The notes: generated by a model from the sequence alone, not told the origin. DNA of 7,175 nt from Burkholderiales bacterium (GCA_014378085.1 JACMOJ010000120.1:1-7175); one strand, 5' to 3'; shown: positions 1 through 5,996, counted from the first letter of the stretch. Made by a program: numbers and translations.

Positions 1-44
1 CAAGAACGGGGGTTTTTCGTAGTTCCCAAAAGACAAAATGTATT

Positions 45-90
45 ACTGGCGGGCTGTTTGGAGGTAAAGCAGCCGGAAATGCCCGCCAGT
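45..90. repeat. Inverted repeat 1 with perfect 10-base arms
   Basis: Bases 45-54 (ACTGGCGGGC) are the exact reverse complement of bases 81-90 (GCCCGCCAGT), with 26 bases between. Inside it, 52-56 (GGCTG) can pair instead with 70-74 (CAGCC), so two mutually exclusive stems are possible. No T-run follows on either strand, so a simple intrinsic terminator is not supported. It lies about 200 bases upstream of the hicA relic. What it does is unknown; a REP-like dispersed palindrome or an RNA structure are the main options. Confidence 0.6.
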
Positions 91-103
91 GCTTATGTTT
101 GCT

Positions 104-156
104 ATTTCGTTCAACTGGCGCTGAGTATGAGGTGAGCGCCAGATGAACTGACGAAT
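104..156. repeat. Inverted repeat 2, long imperfect hairpin
   Basis: Bases 110-122 pair with 135-147 at 12 of 13 positions (arm core CTGGCGCT / AGCGCCAG), leaving a 12-base loop. The pairing can be extended outward through G109-C148 and, across a small internal loop, through ATTTCG (104-109) with CGAAT (152-156). The arm core CTGGCG/CGCCAG is the same as in the inverted repeat at 45-90, so the two elements look related. No T-run follows. Function is not known. Confidence 0.6.
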
Positions 157-207
157 GCCAATTTAACCGGGCTCCTGACATAGCGTGTAGCCACAGCGTT
201 TTTTTCG

Positions 208-235
208 GATCGCGGCTTTCGATCAACCCTTTGAT
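208..235. promoter_or_regulatory. Overlapping small palindromes upstream of hicA (possible operator)
   Basis: Two short inverted repeats overlap here: GATCG (208-212) with CGATC (220-224), and ATCAA (222-226) with TTGAT (231-235) around a 4-base loop. They end 12 bases before the hicA start codon. HicB-type antitoxins are known to autoregulate by binding palindromes in the hicAB promoter, so this is the position expected for such an operator. The arms are only five bases, so chance is a real possibility, and I see no clear -35/-10 pair. Confidence 0.2.
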
Positions 236-246
236 ACGCGTACCGG

Positions 247-434
247 ATGAAAGTCAGCGAATCTTGAACCTGATCCAAAAAAGCGGTTGGTTTTTATTCG
301 CGACACGCGGTAGTCATTGTCAACTTTAGCATCTGTTGAAACACGGTCGCGTCACGGTTCCGGGCAAGCCTTCTGACGACTAGGCGCCCGGCACGCTTGC
401 CAGTATCCTGAAGCAATTTGGTCTTGTGAAATGA
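247..434 (+). pseudogene. hicA: HicA-family mRNA interferase toxin, decayed
   Basis: In HicAB modules HicA is a small double-stranded-RNA-binding-fold RNase that cleaves mRNA and is blocked by HicB. Here an ATG at 247 reads MKVSE, then one base is missing at 259-260 and the rest follows in the frame starting at 261. Reading through gives about 62 residues, the normal HicA length, with the recognisable landmarks KSGW, ATRGSH (the glycine-serine-histidine motif carrying the catalytic histidine, His at 315-317), GRVTVPGKPSDD, and the ending APGTLASILKQFGL. Two in-frame amber codons interrupt it at 327-329 and 381-383, where functional relatives usually have lysine and leucine. The frame closes with TGA at 432-434, eight bases are between it and the hicB start codon at 442, as expected for a hicAB pair. 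Family assignment is strong; loss of function is inferred from three separate lesions. Confidence 0.85.
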
Positions 435-441
435 GGAATAT

Positions 442-603
442 ATGCGTTACGCGCTCGTGACAGAGAAAGCCCAAGGAAATTTTTCGGGGTACGTTCCCGA
501 TCTTCCGGGGTGCGTCGTTACTGGTACAGCAATGGAAGAAATAGAGTCGCAAATTCGTGAAGCTATTGAATTTCCTCTGACCTCTATGATTCTCGGAAGA
601 TAG
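442..603 (+). pseudogene. hicB: HicB-family antitoxin, C-terminally truncated (53 aa)
   Basis: HicB antitoxins neutralise HicA and usually repress their own operon. The ATG at 442 follows an AGGA at 434-437. Residues 1-45 fit the family closely: an opening strand RYALVTEK, the hallmark YVPDLPGC (17-24), then VVTGTAMEEIESQIREAIEF (25-44), the strand-helix portion of the partial RNase-H-like fold. Family members then normally continue with roughly 20-30 further residues beginning with a His-Leu and a Glu-Asp-Gly-type turn; here the frame gives nine unrelated residues and stops at TAG 601-603. I could not find a convincing C-terminal half in the other two frames, so a deletion or rearrangement after about base 573 fits better than a single-base shift. 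The reading frame itself is open and could still make a short peptide. Its toxin partner immediately upstream is broken. Confidence 0.8.
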
Positions 604-608
604 CCGAC

Positions 609-983
609 ATGCGTGTTTCCATACTATTCGCTGGATTAATTCTTTTGGCTGTTATTGTTAGTGGGTGCCAGATTGATGCACCGACCTTTGTCTCAGGCGA
701 CGTATCAGCGTTCCAGGCTAAGACTTCTCGCTCAGCGAAATGGCAGCTGAGTCCAAAACAGCTCGTGGATTTGCGCCAATGGCTAGCTGACAGAAAATCT
801 GGATGGAATGCGGCAGGAAAAATGCCTCCGGAAACAATGGCCACGTTGACAGATGCAAACGGGAAAACTTTTCTTTTGCGGGTAGCGGGAAACGTCGTCA
901 TGGCAAATGGAAAGGTGAAGGAGTTCTCTGAAAAGGAAATCTTGCAATTGAGGAGCCTATTGGGAGTCACCATTGATGGCTAA
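609..983 (+). CDS. Small putative lipoprotein of unknown function (124 aa)
   Basis: The N-terminus is a lipoprotein signal: basic Arg2, a hydrophobic stretch (residues 4-17) and the lipobox VSGC with Cys20 as the lipidation site, so the mature protein of about 105 residues should be anchored in the inner or outer membrane; residue +2 is Gln, not Asp. The mature part is soluble-looking, with WQLSPKQLVDLRQWLADRKSGW at 45-66 forming a probable amphipathic helix and a probable beta region around TLTDANGKTFLLRVAGNVVM. I do not recognise a named family. GGAAG at 595-599 is a well-placed ribosome binding site nine bases before the ATG. It lies entirely within codons left behind by the truncated hicB gene, whose stop is six bases upstream. 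The frame is uninterrupted, in contrast to its neighbours. No function is assigned. Confidence 0.75.
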   Translation: MRVSILFAGLILLAVIVSGCQIDAPTFVSGDVSAFQAKTSRSAKWQLSPKQLVDLRQWLADRKSGWNAAGKMPPETMATLTDANGKTFLLRVAGNVVMANGKVKEFSEKEILQLRSLLGVTIDG

Positions 984-1066
984 CTTGTTGCGCAAGGGTA
1001 TTCCCTTCGGTCGCGGTACGAGCCCGCAGCGGCGTGCCCGTTAGCACGGACCTCTGAAGTCATCAA
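984..1066. other. Intergenic stretch with two short hairpins
   Basis: Between the lipoprotein and zinc-ribbon genes are two small inverted repeats: AAGGG (994-998) with CCCTT (1003-1007) around a 4-base loop, and CGTGC (1033-1037) with GCACG (1044-1048) around a 6-base loop. Neither is followed by a T-run. The stretch is also bounded by GCTAAC (979-984) and GTTAGC (1040-1045 region), complementary hexamers that superficially recall integron attC ends. The only candidate ribosome binding site for the gene at 1067 is a weak GAAG at 1056-1059. Confidence 0.35.
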
Positions 1067-1453
1067 ATGTCACAGTGCCCCCATTGCCAGATGAATACCA
1101 TAGCTTACTTCGCCAAACACGCGTCTTGGCGAGGTGCGCCTGTCCGATGCCCCAGCTGCGGGGGTATGTCTTTCGTGGAGAAGCATTCGACATCATGGGG
1201 ACGCGCCGCAGTGGTTGCGCCATTTCTCCTTCCGTTCGCACTGATCTTCAGTAGTTCGTGGTGGTCCGTGGGCGCAGTGGCGGCATTATTCATCGCGTTG
1301 GTTGTCGCGCATGAAGTGACTCTCCATCGCGCGCCTTTAATTGCTACAACGGCAAGTGAAGTCGCCTACTCGAGAAAGTGGGCCTTCGGCTTCGCGGCTC
1401 TCATAATAATCGGAGCCGCAATTGCCGTGAGTGTTAGCTGGCATGGCACATGA
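1067..1453 (+). CDS. Zinc-ribbon membrane protein of unknown function (128 aa)
   Basis: The protein opens with two CxxC knuckles, C4-P-H-C7 and C28-P-S-C31, which together make a four-cysteine zinc ribbon of the rubredoxin-knuckle type. This is followed by two closely spaced hydrophobic segments (about 47-63 and 66-83) and a third near the C-terminus (about 104-124), with short polar ends. The layout predicts a cytoplasmic metal-binding head and three inner-membrane helices. I do not recognise a named family and give no function. The frame is clean from ATG to TGA and the cysteine spacing is intact, which argues that it is a real gene although its ribosome binding site (GAAG, 1056-1059) is weak. 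It sits between an intact lipoprotein gene and a broken membrane-protein gene in the same orientation, with no sign of translational coupling to either. Confidence 0.7.
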   Translation: MSQCPHCQMNTIAYFAKHASWRGAPVRCPSCGGMSFVEKHSTSWGRAAVVAPFLLPFALIFSSSWWSVGAVAALFIALVVAHEVTLHRAPLIATTASEVAYSRKWAFGFAALIIIGAAIAVSVSWHGT

Positions 1454-1457
1454 TGAG

Positions 1458-1477
1458 TTTTGAGTCTTCACTCAAGA
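1458..1477 (+). terminator. Short hairpin just after the zinc-ribbon gene
   Basis: Bases 1460-1465 (TTGAGT) pair with 1470-1475 (ACTCAA) around a CTTC tetraloop, extendable by a T-G and a T-A pair to eight. It begins five bases after the stop codon, a position suited to a terminator or mRNA 3'-end stabiliser. The stem is AT-rich and no T-run follows, so it would be weak as an intrinsic terminator. Confidence 0.25.
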
Positions 1478-1549
1478 CGTTTGCGTCGCTCAATGGAACC
1501 GCGCAATAGGGCATCACCGCGTTGCTTAGATTTTCAGCATCAAAGGAGA

Positions 1550-2002
1550 ATGGGACACGCGCACCCTTATACGCAACGTACTTACTGTGCTCGCTGGCAT
1601 CATCATCGGCAGCATCGTCAACATGGCACTCATCATGCTCAGCCCGACGCTCATTCCGCCACCCGCTGGCGTGGATGTGAACAACGCCGAAAGCCTGTGT
1701 AGGGCTATGCATCTGTGCGAACCGCGGCATTTCATCATGCCGTTTCTGGCGCATGCAGAACTTTCACTGGTGTGCTCGCTGCGTTCCTGATCGCAGCTCG
1801 CGACAAGTCGTAATTTGCTTACGTCATTGGCGTCGTCTTCCCTGGTGGTGTAGCGGCAAGTTTCATGATTCCTGCTCCTGCCTGGTTTATCGCGATCGAC
1901 CTTTTGGCGGCATACCTGCCAATGGCATGGTTGCGTATTTAGGTGGGCAAGCGTCTGCAACAACGTGCGCCTGCTGCGCGGAAAAGCGAGGCCGAACGAT
2001 AA
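1550..2002 (+). pseudogene. Small four-helix membrane protein, decayed
   Basis: A protein of about 145 residues can be followed through two frames. An AAGGAG (1543-1548) and ATG (1550-1552) are followed by an apparent extra G at 1553; then from 1554 the frame reads DTRTLIRNVL, a first hydrophobic helix (AGIIIGSIVNMALIML), a proline-rich loop, and HFIMPFLAHA. Near 1755-1760 one or four bases are missing, after which the frame starting at 1763 continues with FTGVLAAFLIAARDKS, then FAYVIGVVF, ASFMIPAPAWFIAIDLLAAYLPMAWL and a basic tail VGKRLQQR. In-frame stops interrupt at TAA 1811-1813 and TAG 1940-1942; the frame closes at TAA 2000-2002. The loop-helix pattern (proline/glycine loop, HLxEPRHFxxPFLAHA, AxWFxxxDLLAAYxPM) resembles a widespread family of small uncharacterised integral membrane proteins. 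The spacing from AAGGAG to the ATG is short, so the true start could be the GTG at 1587 or have been lost. Confidence 0.75.
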
Positions 2003-2212
2003 TCGCGCTACCTTCGACGCCACATTCGCACAAAGGCTGACGAATGGACACAGGCTATGCGGTGAATGCACGCAGCGCTGCCGATACTTTCCCCTTGGTC
2101 AGGCGCGGGTCGCAAAATCGGATGGCACTAACATTGGCGAGGCTCACGGACACAATAGTGCCGAAAAGAGACGCCAGTATTGGTTCTACATGACTTTCTG
2201 CTACAGCCGAAC
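2003..2212. other. Stretch between convergent genes, no recognisable gene
   Basis: These 210 bases separate the broken membrane-protein gene from the 3' end of the minus-strand operon. They contain a 49-codon plus-strand frame (2044-2193, AAGG at about 2033-2036) whose product I do not recognise and would not call a gene. An inverted repeat has perfect 7-base arms, GGCACTA (2124-2130) and TAGTGCC (2156-2162); an alternative hairpin with one bulge uses 2147-2153 and 2158-2163 around an AATA loop. GGTTC (2182-2186) and GAACC (2209-2213) also pair. None is followed by a T-run on the strand needed to end the minus-strand operon, so the terminator is not identified. Confidence 0.4.
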
Positions 2213-3604
2213 CTAGAACGGCAACGCCACGTCCGATTTCACGCTCATGAGCACGCGTCGAAAATCCTCTTGAATCCGCTCTAGCGCAGCCTCGGTTTCA
2301 GCTTCAAAACGCAGCACGATGACCGGCGTGGTATTGGATGCACGCGCCAGTCCAAATCCGTCCAGGTATTCCACACGCACGCCGTCGATGGTGATGATTT
2401 CGGTCGCGCCTTCGAACTTGCCTGTGTCGCGAATCTTTTCGACCAGCGCGTGCGGCTCGCCTTCCTTCAGTTGCCAGTTAAGTTCCGGCGTGGAAATCGC
2501 ATCGGGCAGTGCTTTAAGTGGCGCGTTCGAGTCCGCGTTTTTGCTGACAATCTCGAGCAATCGCGCGCCGCAGTAGAGCGCATCGTCAAATCCGTACCAG
2601 CGTTCTTTGAGAAAAATGTGTCCGCTCATTTCACCACCAAGTGGCGCGCCGGTTTCTTTCATTTTTAGTTTGATCAGTGAGTGGCCGGTCTTATACATCG
2701 TAGGTTTGCCGCCGTGCTTGCTGATCCACGGCGCCAGATTGCGCGAGCATTTCACGTCAAATATCACCTCGCCACCCGGTACCCTAGAGAGGACGTCGGC
2801 CGCGAACAACATCATCTGCCGGTCAGGGAAAATGATTTCGCCATCCTTCGTCACTACACCCAGCCGGTCGCCGTCGCCGTCGAACGCCAGACCCAGTTCA
2901 GCGTCGGTCTCTTTCAAAGTGCGGATCACATCCTGCAAATTCTTCGGCTGTGAGGGATCAGGATGATGGTTCGGAAAATTGCCATCGACTTCGCAAAACA
3001 ACTCGATCACTTCACAACCCATTGCGCGAAACAGCTTTGGCGCGTACGCGCCGGGTGCGCCGTTACCGCAATCGACGACGATCTTCATCGGTCTTGCCAG
3101 CTTGGCGTCGCCAACGATACGGGCGATGTAGGCATCAGCCAGGTCACGGGTTTCATAGGTGCCGGGCTTGTCGGAAGTTGCAAAATCGTTTGCTTCGATG
3201 CGGCGCTTCAATGACTGAATCGCATCGAGCGCCAAGGTCTCGCCCTCGATCACCATCTTGATGCCGTTGTATTCGGGCGGGTTGTGCGAGCCCGTAATCA
3301 TCACCGCCGAGCCGGTGTTGAAATGGAACGCTGCGAAATAGACCATCGGTGTGGCGACCATGCCGATGTCAATCACGTTGATGCCGGTGGACTGAATGCC
3401 TTGTGCGAGCGCGTCGGCAAACGCGGGGCCGGACAAACGGCCATCGCGACCAATGCTGATCGTGGTACCGCCACGCTTCCTGGCTTCCGAGCCCAGCGCT
3501 TTGCCGATGAGCTCGACCGTGTCGGCTGTCAACGATTTGCCGACAATGCCACGGATGTCATAGGCTTTGAATATCTCTGCTGCAAGTTGTGGCGTGGGCG
3601 ACAT
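2213..3604 (-). CDS. algC: Phosphomannomutase/phosphoglucomutase, AlgC type (463 aa)
   Basis: This cytoplasmic enzyme of the alpha-D-phosphohexomutase superfamily interconverts the 6- and 1-phosphates of mannose and glucose, feeding GDP-mannose and nucleotide-glucose pools for exopolysaccharide and lipopolysaccharide. All four signature loops are present: the phosphoserine loop TGSHNP (104-109, Ser106), the magnesium loop DGDGDR (242-247), the sugar-binding loop GEMSGH (324-329), and the phosphate-binding loop RASNTTP (421-427). YDIRG (15-19) starts domain 1. Length matches Pseudomonas aeruginosa AlgC (463 residues), and the GEMSGH loop, which determines mannose/glucose dual specificity, supports PMM/PGM rather than phosphoglucosamine mutase. 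The ATG is preceded by AGGA (3613-3616) eight bases upstream, inside the end of the hydrolase gene, whose stop lies three bases before this start. It is the last gene of the minus-strand operon and ends with TAG. Nothing looks damaged. Confidence 0.95.
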   Translation of the reverse strand: MSPTPQLAAEIFKAYDIRGIVGKSLTADTVELIGKALGSEARKRGGTTISIGRDGRLSGPAFADALAQGIQSTGINVIDIGMVATPMVYFAAFHFNTGSAVMITGSHNPPEYNGIKMVIEGETLALDAIQSLKRRIEANDFATSDKPGTYETRDLADAYIARIVGDAKLARPMKIVVDCGNGAPGAYAPKLFRAMGCEVIELFCEVDGNFPNHHPDPSQPKNLQDVIRTLKETDAELGLAFDGDGDRLGVVTKDGEIIFPDRQMMLFAADVLSRVPGGEVIFDVKCSRNLAPWISKHGGKPTMYKTGHSLIKLKMKETGAPLGGEMSGHIFLKERWYGFDDALYCGARLLEIVSKNADSNAPLKALPDAISTPELNWQLKEGEPHALVEKIRDTGKFEGATEIITIDGVRVEYLDGFGLARASNTTPVIVLRFEAETEAALERIQEDFRRVLMSVKSDVALPF

Positions 3605-3607
3605 GAA

Positions 3608-4615
3608 TTAGTTCCTGTGGTCAATGAAATGAAAAACACGTTTGGGCAACCAGCCGCCATGGCCCGGAAAACGCCCGGATAAAAAGCCGACGTGGCCGCC
3701 GTCATCGGGAAAATGCCGCGTCACTGTCGCAGATACTTGTTCGGCCGTGGGCAAGGCAGACGCAGGTAAGAATGGATCGTTGAGCGCATTCAATATCAAT
3801 GTCGGCACACGGATATCGATCAAGCCAGGCTTGGCTGAGGCGCGGCTCCAGTAGTCGTCGGTGTCTCGATAGCCGTGCAGAGGCGCGGTGACTTCGTTAT
3901 CGAATTCGCGCAGCGTCCGCGCTTTCAGGGCCCGTTCGGCGTTGAAAATTCCCGGATGGTGCGCGAGCTTGGTGAGCGACTTTTTCTTCATGGTTGCGAG
4001 AAAATTCTTGGTATACACCTTGCAGAAGCCTTGTTCAAGCGCATTGCCGGCAGCAGCCAGATCCATGGGTGCCGAGATCGCGATTGCAGCTTCAACGACA
4101 CTGCTGGCCAGGCTTCCTTGCTCGCCCAGCCATTTGAGCGTGGCGTTGCCGCCCAGTGAGATTGCCGCGACGTAAAGGGGTTGATCAGGTGCTTCCGCTT
4201 TGGCGCGGCGCAGTATCCAGTCGATCTCCGGCGCGTCGCCCGAATGATAAGCGCGGGGCAGGAGATTGATCTCCCCGCCACAACCTCGAAAGTGTGGTGC
4301 CAGCCCGCGCCAACCGCGCTGCTTTGCTTCTGCCATCAGGTTCAACACGTAGGGTCTTTGCGAGGACCCCTCCAAGCCATGAAAAACGACCAGCATCGGC
4401 ATTTCACGAGAACCATTCAGGCGGTCAACGTCAATAAAGTCTCCGTCAGGTTTGCCCGACGGCGTCGAGTTCCACCGTTCGCGTGTGTAGGTAAACGTCG
4501 GCATATGACCGAACAATGACGGATAAACCGTTTGCAGGTGCGCGCCAAGGCTCCCACTACCTAACCACCAGGGGGAGCCGTATGCAGGTGCCGCAGCGGG
4601 ATTATTGTTGGGCAT
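3608..4615 (-). CDS. yheT: YheT-family alpha/beta hydrolase (335 aa)
   Basis: This belongs to the COG0429/YheT branch of alpha/beta hydrolases, related to eukaryotic ABHD1/ABHD3 proteins; the physiological substrate in bacteria is not settled, though esters or lipids are likely. Visible landmarks are the N-terminal GSLGAHLQTVYPSL (21-34) typical of the branch, the oxyanion HGLEGSSQRPY (79-89), HFRGCGGE (108-115), the nucleophile elbow AISLGGN with Ser153, the acid LNALNDPFLP with Asp280, and the closing GGH with His308. All three catalytic residues are thus in the expected order, and 335 residues is the usual length. There is no signal peptide or membrane segment, so it is probably cytoplasmic. 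The gene starts 14 bases after gspN stops, with an AGGGA in that gap, and abuts the mutase gene by three bases, so cotranscription is likely. The exact E. coli yheT orthology is inferred. Confidence 0.88.
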   Translation of the reverse strand: MPNNNPAAAPAYGSPWWLGSGSLGAHLQTVYPSLFGHMPTFTYTRERWNSTPSGKPDGDFIDVDRLNGSREMPMLVVFHGLEGSSQRPYVLNLMAEAKQRGWRGLAPHFRGCGGEINLLPRAYHSGDAPEIDWILRRAKAEAPDQPLYVAAISLGGNATLKWLGEQGSLASSVVEAAIAISAPMDLAAAGNALEQGFCKVYTKNFLATMKKKSLTKLAHHPGIFNAERALKARTLREFDNEVTAPLHGYRDTDDYWSRASAKPGLIDIRVPTLILNALNDPFLPASALPTAEQVSATVTRHFPDDGGHVGFLSGRFPGHGGWLPKRVFHFIDHRN

Positions 4616-4629
4616 GTCCGGCGGTCCCT

Positions 4630-5418
4630 TTACCAGGCAGTGTTAAATTCAATGCGTTGCCGACCATCGGCCATGACAGGCCCCAGTTGCTTTAGCGCCG
4701 CAGGTGCATCGGCTGCGACCGTCGCAAAGCCGGTAAACGTCAATCGCCGCGGAAGCGTTAACGTCACGGCGCCATCGCCTTCCAGTTTTAACGGGCCAGT
4801 GGAACGCAGAATCGAAATCTTGATCGTCGCACCATCAGCGTTCAGTTTGATTTCCTGGTTGCCGAGCGACGCGTTGATGATGCCGCCCAAGGCAAGCTGC
4901 TCTGCATTCAAGCCCATTGCACCCACAACCTGCCATGCGCCATTGGCGGTGGTCGCTGGTCTCACCCGCAAGCGCTCATCACCAACCTGTTGCAAAAGAA
5001 TTTTTCCGGCAGGGGTAGCCAGCGCTGCCGCGACATGCACCATGGCCAGCAAACGGGCATCGGCGAGAAGCGCCGTGTTGCGCAGTTCGAAATCACCCGG
5101 TCGCAATCCTATCAGGGCGGTGCCGGAGAGCGCTGGCGCGTCGGGCTCGACAATGAATCCCAAACGCAACCCTAGCAGCGAACCTGGTGCAAACCGCCAT
5201 GTGAACGGAATATTGAATGGGGTGGGTCCACTTGCAAAATGTATACGTCCGCGCCCGTTCCAGATGGTGCCGCCGTCAGCAACGAATTTTACATTTGCGT
5301 TTGTTGCGAACAAGCGCTCGATCAACACCGCTGGCGCAAACACAAAGATGCCGATGACAAACGCGAGCATCGCGAGCCACCACCAGTGGCCGATCGTTGC
5401 GGTGCGTTCCGGCGTCAT
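4630..5418 (-). CDS. gspN: Type II secretion system protein N (262 aa)
   Basis: GspN is an accessory inner-membrane component of the type II secretion machine, absent from some systems and of unclear exact role. The protein has a short cytoplasmic start, one membrane helix at about 12-34 and a beta-rich periplasmic domain. Family marks are GGTIWNGRG (49-57), PFTWRFAPGSLLG (71-83) and the C-terminal GRQRIEF (252-258). Length is normal for the family. Its ATG overlaps the gspM stop by four bases (ATGA), which fixes the start and predicts translational coupling. Position directly after gspL-gspM confirms the assignment. The opposite strand carries a longer-looking open frame over the same bases, but that frame has no family features. 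Confidence 0.9.
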   Translation of the reverse strand: MTPERTATIGHWWWLAMLAFVIGIFVFAPAVLIERLFATNANVKFVADGGTIWNGRGRIHFASGPTPFNIPFTWRFAPGSLLGLRLGFIVEPDAPALSGTALIGLRPGDFELRNTALLADARLLAMVHVAAALATPAGKILLQQVGDERLRVRPATTANGAWQVVGAMGLNAEQLALGGIINASLGNQEIKLNADGATIKISILRSTGPLKLEGDGAVTLTLPRRLTFTGFATVAADAPAALKQLGPVMADGRQRIEFNTAW

Positions 5419-5996
5419 TTTGCAGGCGCCGCTGTAGGGGTAGCGGGCAAAACTTTGGCGCTTGCTTCAGAACCAAGGCGCATGTCGACCGCGACGGTCG
5501 ACGTGCCTGCTGGCGCATCTAACCGTGTAATTGATGCTTCGCGCAGCAGAAGCGCATGGCGTGAAATCGCGTCACCGGTCTTGTCCCACCAGCTTGCGTA
5601 AGTGATCGAAGGCAATACGACCCGAAAACCATCCTGCGTTGCCGTGATCTGCGTGCCGGGCCCGAAGATGGCTTGCAGCAGAGCGACATTTGCGGCAGTA
5701 CGCGGTACCGCCGCTATCGCCGGCATGGCACCTAGCAGGCCGACTTCTTTCGACTGGCTACGCATGACAGAAAGCTGCGCTTCCATTTGTGGCAATCGCG
5801 CTGTTAATGCTTTGCGTCCATCCAGTGCCGGAAGCAACACGAATGTGACGATCAACGCGAGGACGACGAGCGCCGCGCCAAGTGTGATCTGTGCACGGCG
5901 ATTATTGTCGAGTGAATTCCAGCGCCCACGCAAAGGGGCAACCGCATGCATCAAGGTTGCCGACGAATGTCCAAAGAGGGCGCGCAATCTGACCAT
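5415..5996 (-). CDS. gspM: Type II secretion system protein M (193 aa)
   Basis: GspM is a bitopic inner-membrane protein that pairs with GspL to form the assembly platform linking the GspE ATPase to pseudopilus growth. The sequence shows a basic cytoplasmic N-terminus, one membrane helix at about 36-57, a likely short coiled coil (60-85, with the KALTARLPQMEAQLSVMR pattern) and a small periplasmic domain of ferredoxin-like character including NVALLQAIFG (103-112). The C-terminus ends in an Ala/Pro-rich tail. Sequence conservation in this family is low, so the call rests partly on topology and on the gspL-M-N order. The start ATG shares one base with the gspL stop (TGATG), which supports choosing it over Met16. 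Confidence 0.88.
   Translation of the reverse strand: MVRLRALFGHSSATLMHAVAPLRGRWNSLDNNRRAQITLGAALVVLALIVTFVLLPALDGRKALTARLPQMEAQLSVMRSQSKEVGLLGAMPAIAAVPRTAANVALLQAIFGPGTQITATQDGFRVVLPSITYASWWDKTGDAISRHALLLREASITRLDAPAGTSTVAVDMRLGSEASAKVLPATPTAAPAK

Noticed and set aside
199..205. Run of seven T as the tail of an intrinsic terminator upstream of hicA.
   Set aside because: No GC-rich stem immediately precedes it; the nearest candidate pairings are three bases long.
327..383. Amber stops in hicA as programmed readthrough or a recoded TAG codon.
   Set aside because: A frameshift is also present in the same gene, the neighbouring pseudogene has a TAA as well, and the intact mutase gene uses TAG as its normal terminator. 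Decay explains everything.
978..1048. Possible integron attC site: GCTAAC at the lipoprotein stop codon and GTTAGC about 60 bases later, among small same-strand genes of cassette-like character.
   Set aside because: The inner arms next to these hexamers do not pair, GTTAGCA departs from the GTTRRRY rule, and no matching sites are seen at the other gene boundaries; hicB and the lipoprotein gene are almost contiguous with no room for one.
1526..2071. 181-codon minus-strand open frame over the membrane-protein relic.
   Set aside because: It is antisense to a coherent though broken plus-strand membrane protein and has no domain pattern or ribosome binding site that I can see.
1..2212. CRISPR array, tRNA or rRNA in the accessory strip.
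   Set aside because: No regularly spaced direct repeats, and no cloverleaf or ribosomal RNA sequence was recognised.
4640..5437. 265-codon plus-strand open frame opposite gspN.
   Set aside because: It is the antisense shadow of a high-GC gene. The minus-strand product has the GspN motifs, membrane helix and an overlapping start with gspM; the plus-strand product is low in recognisable pattern.
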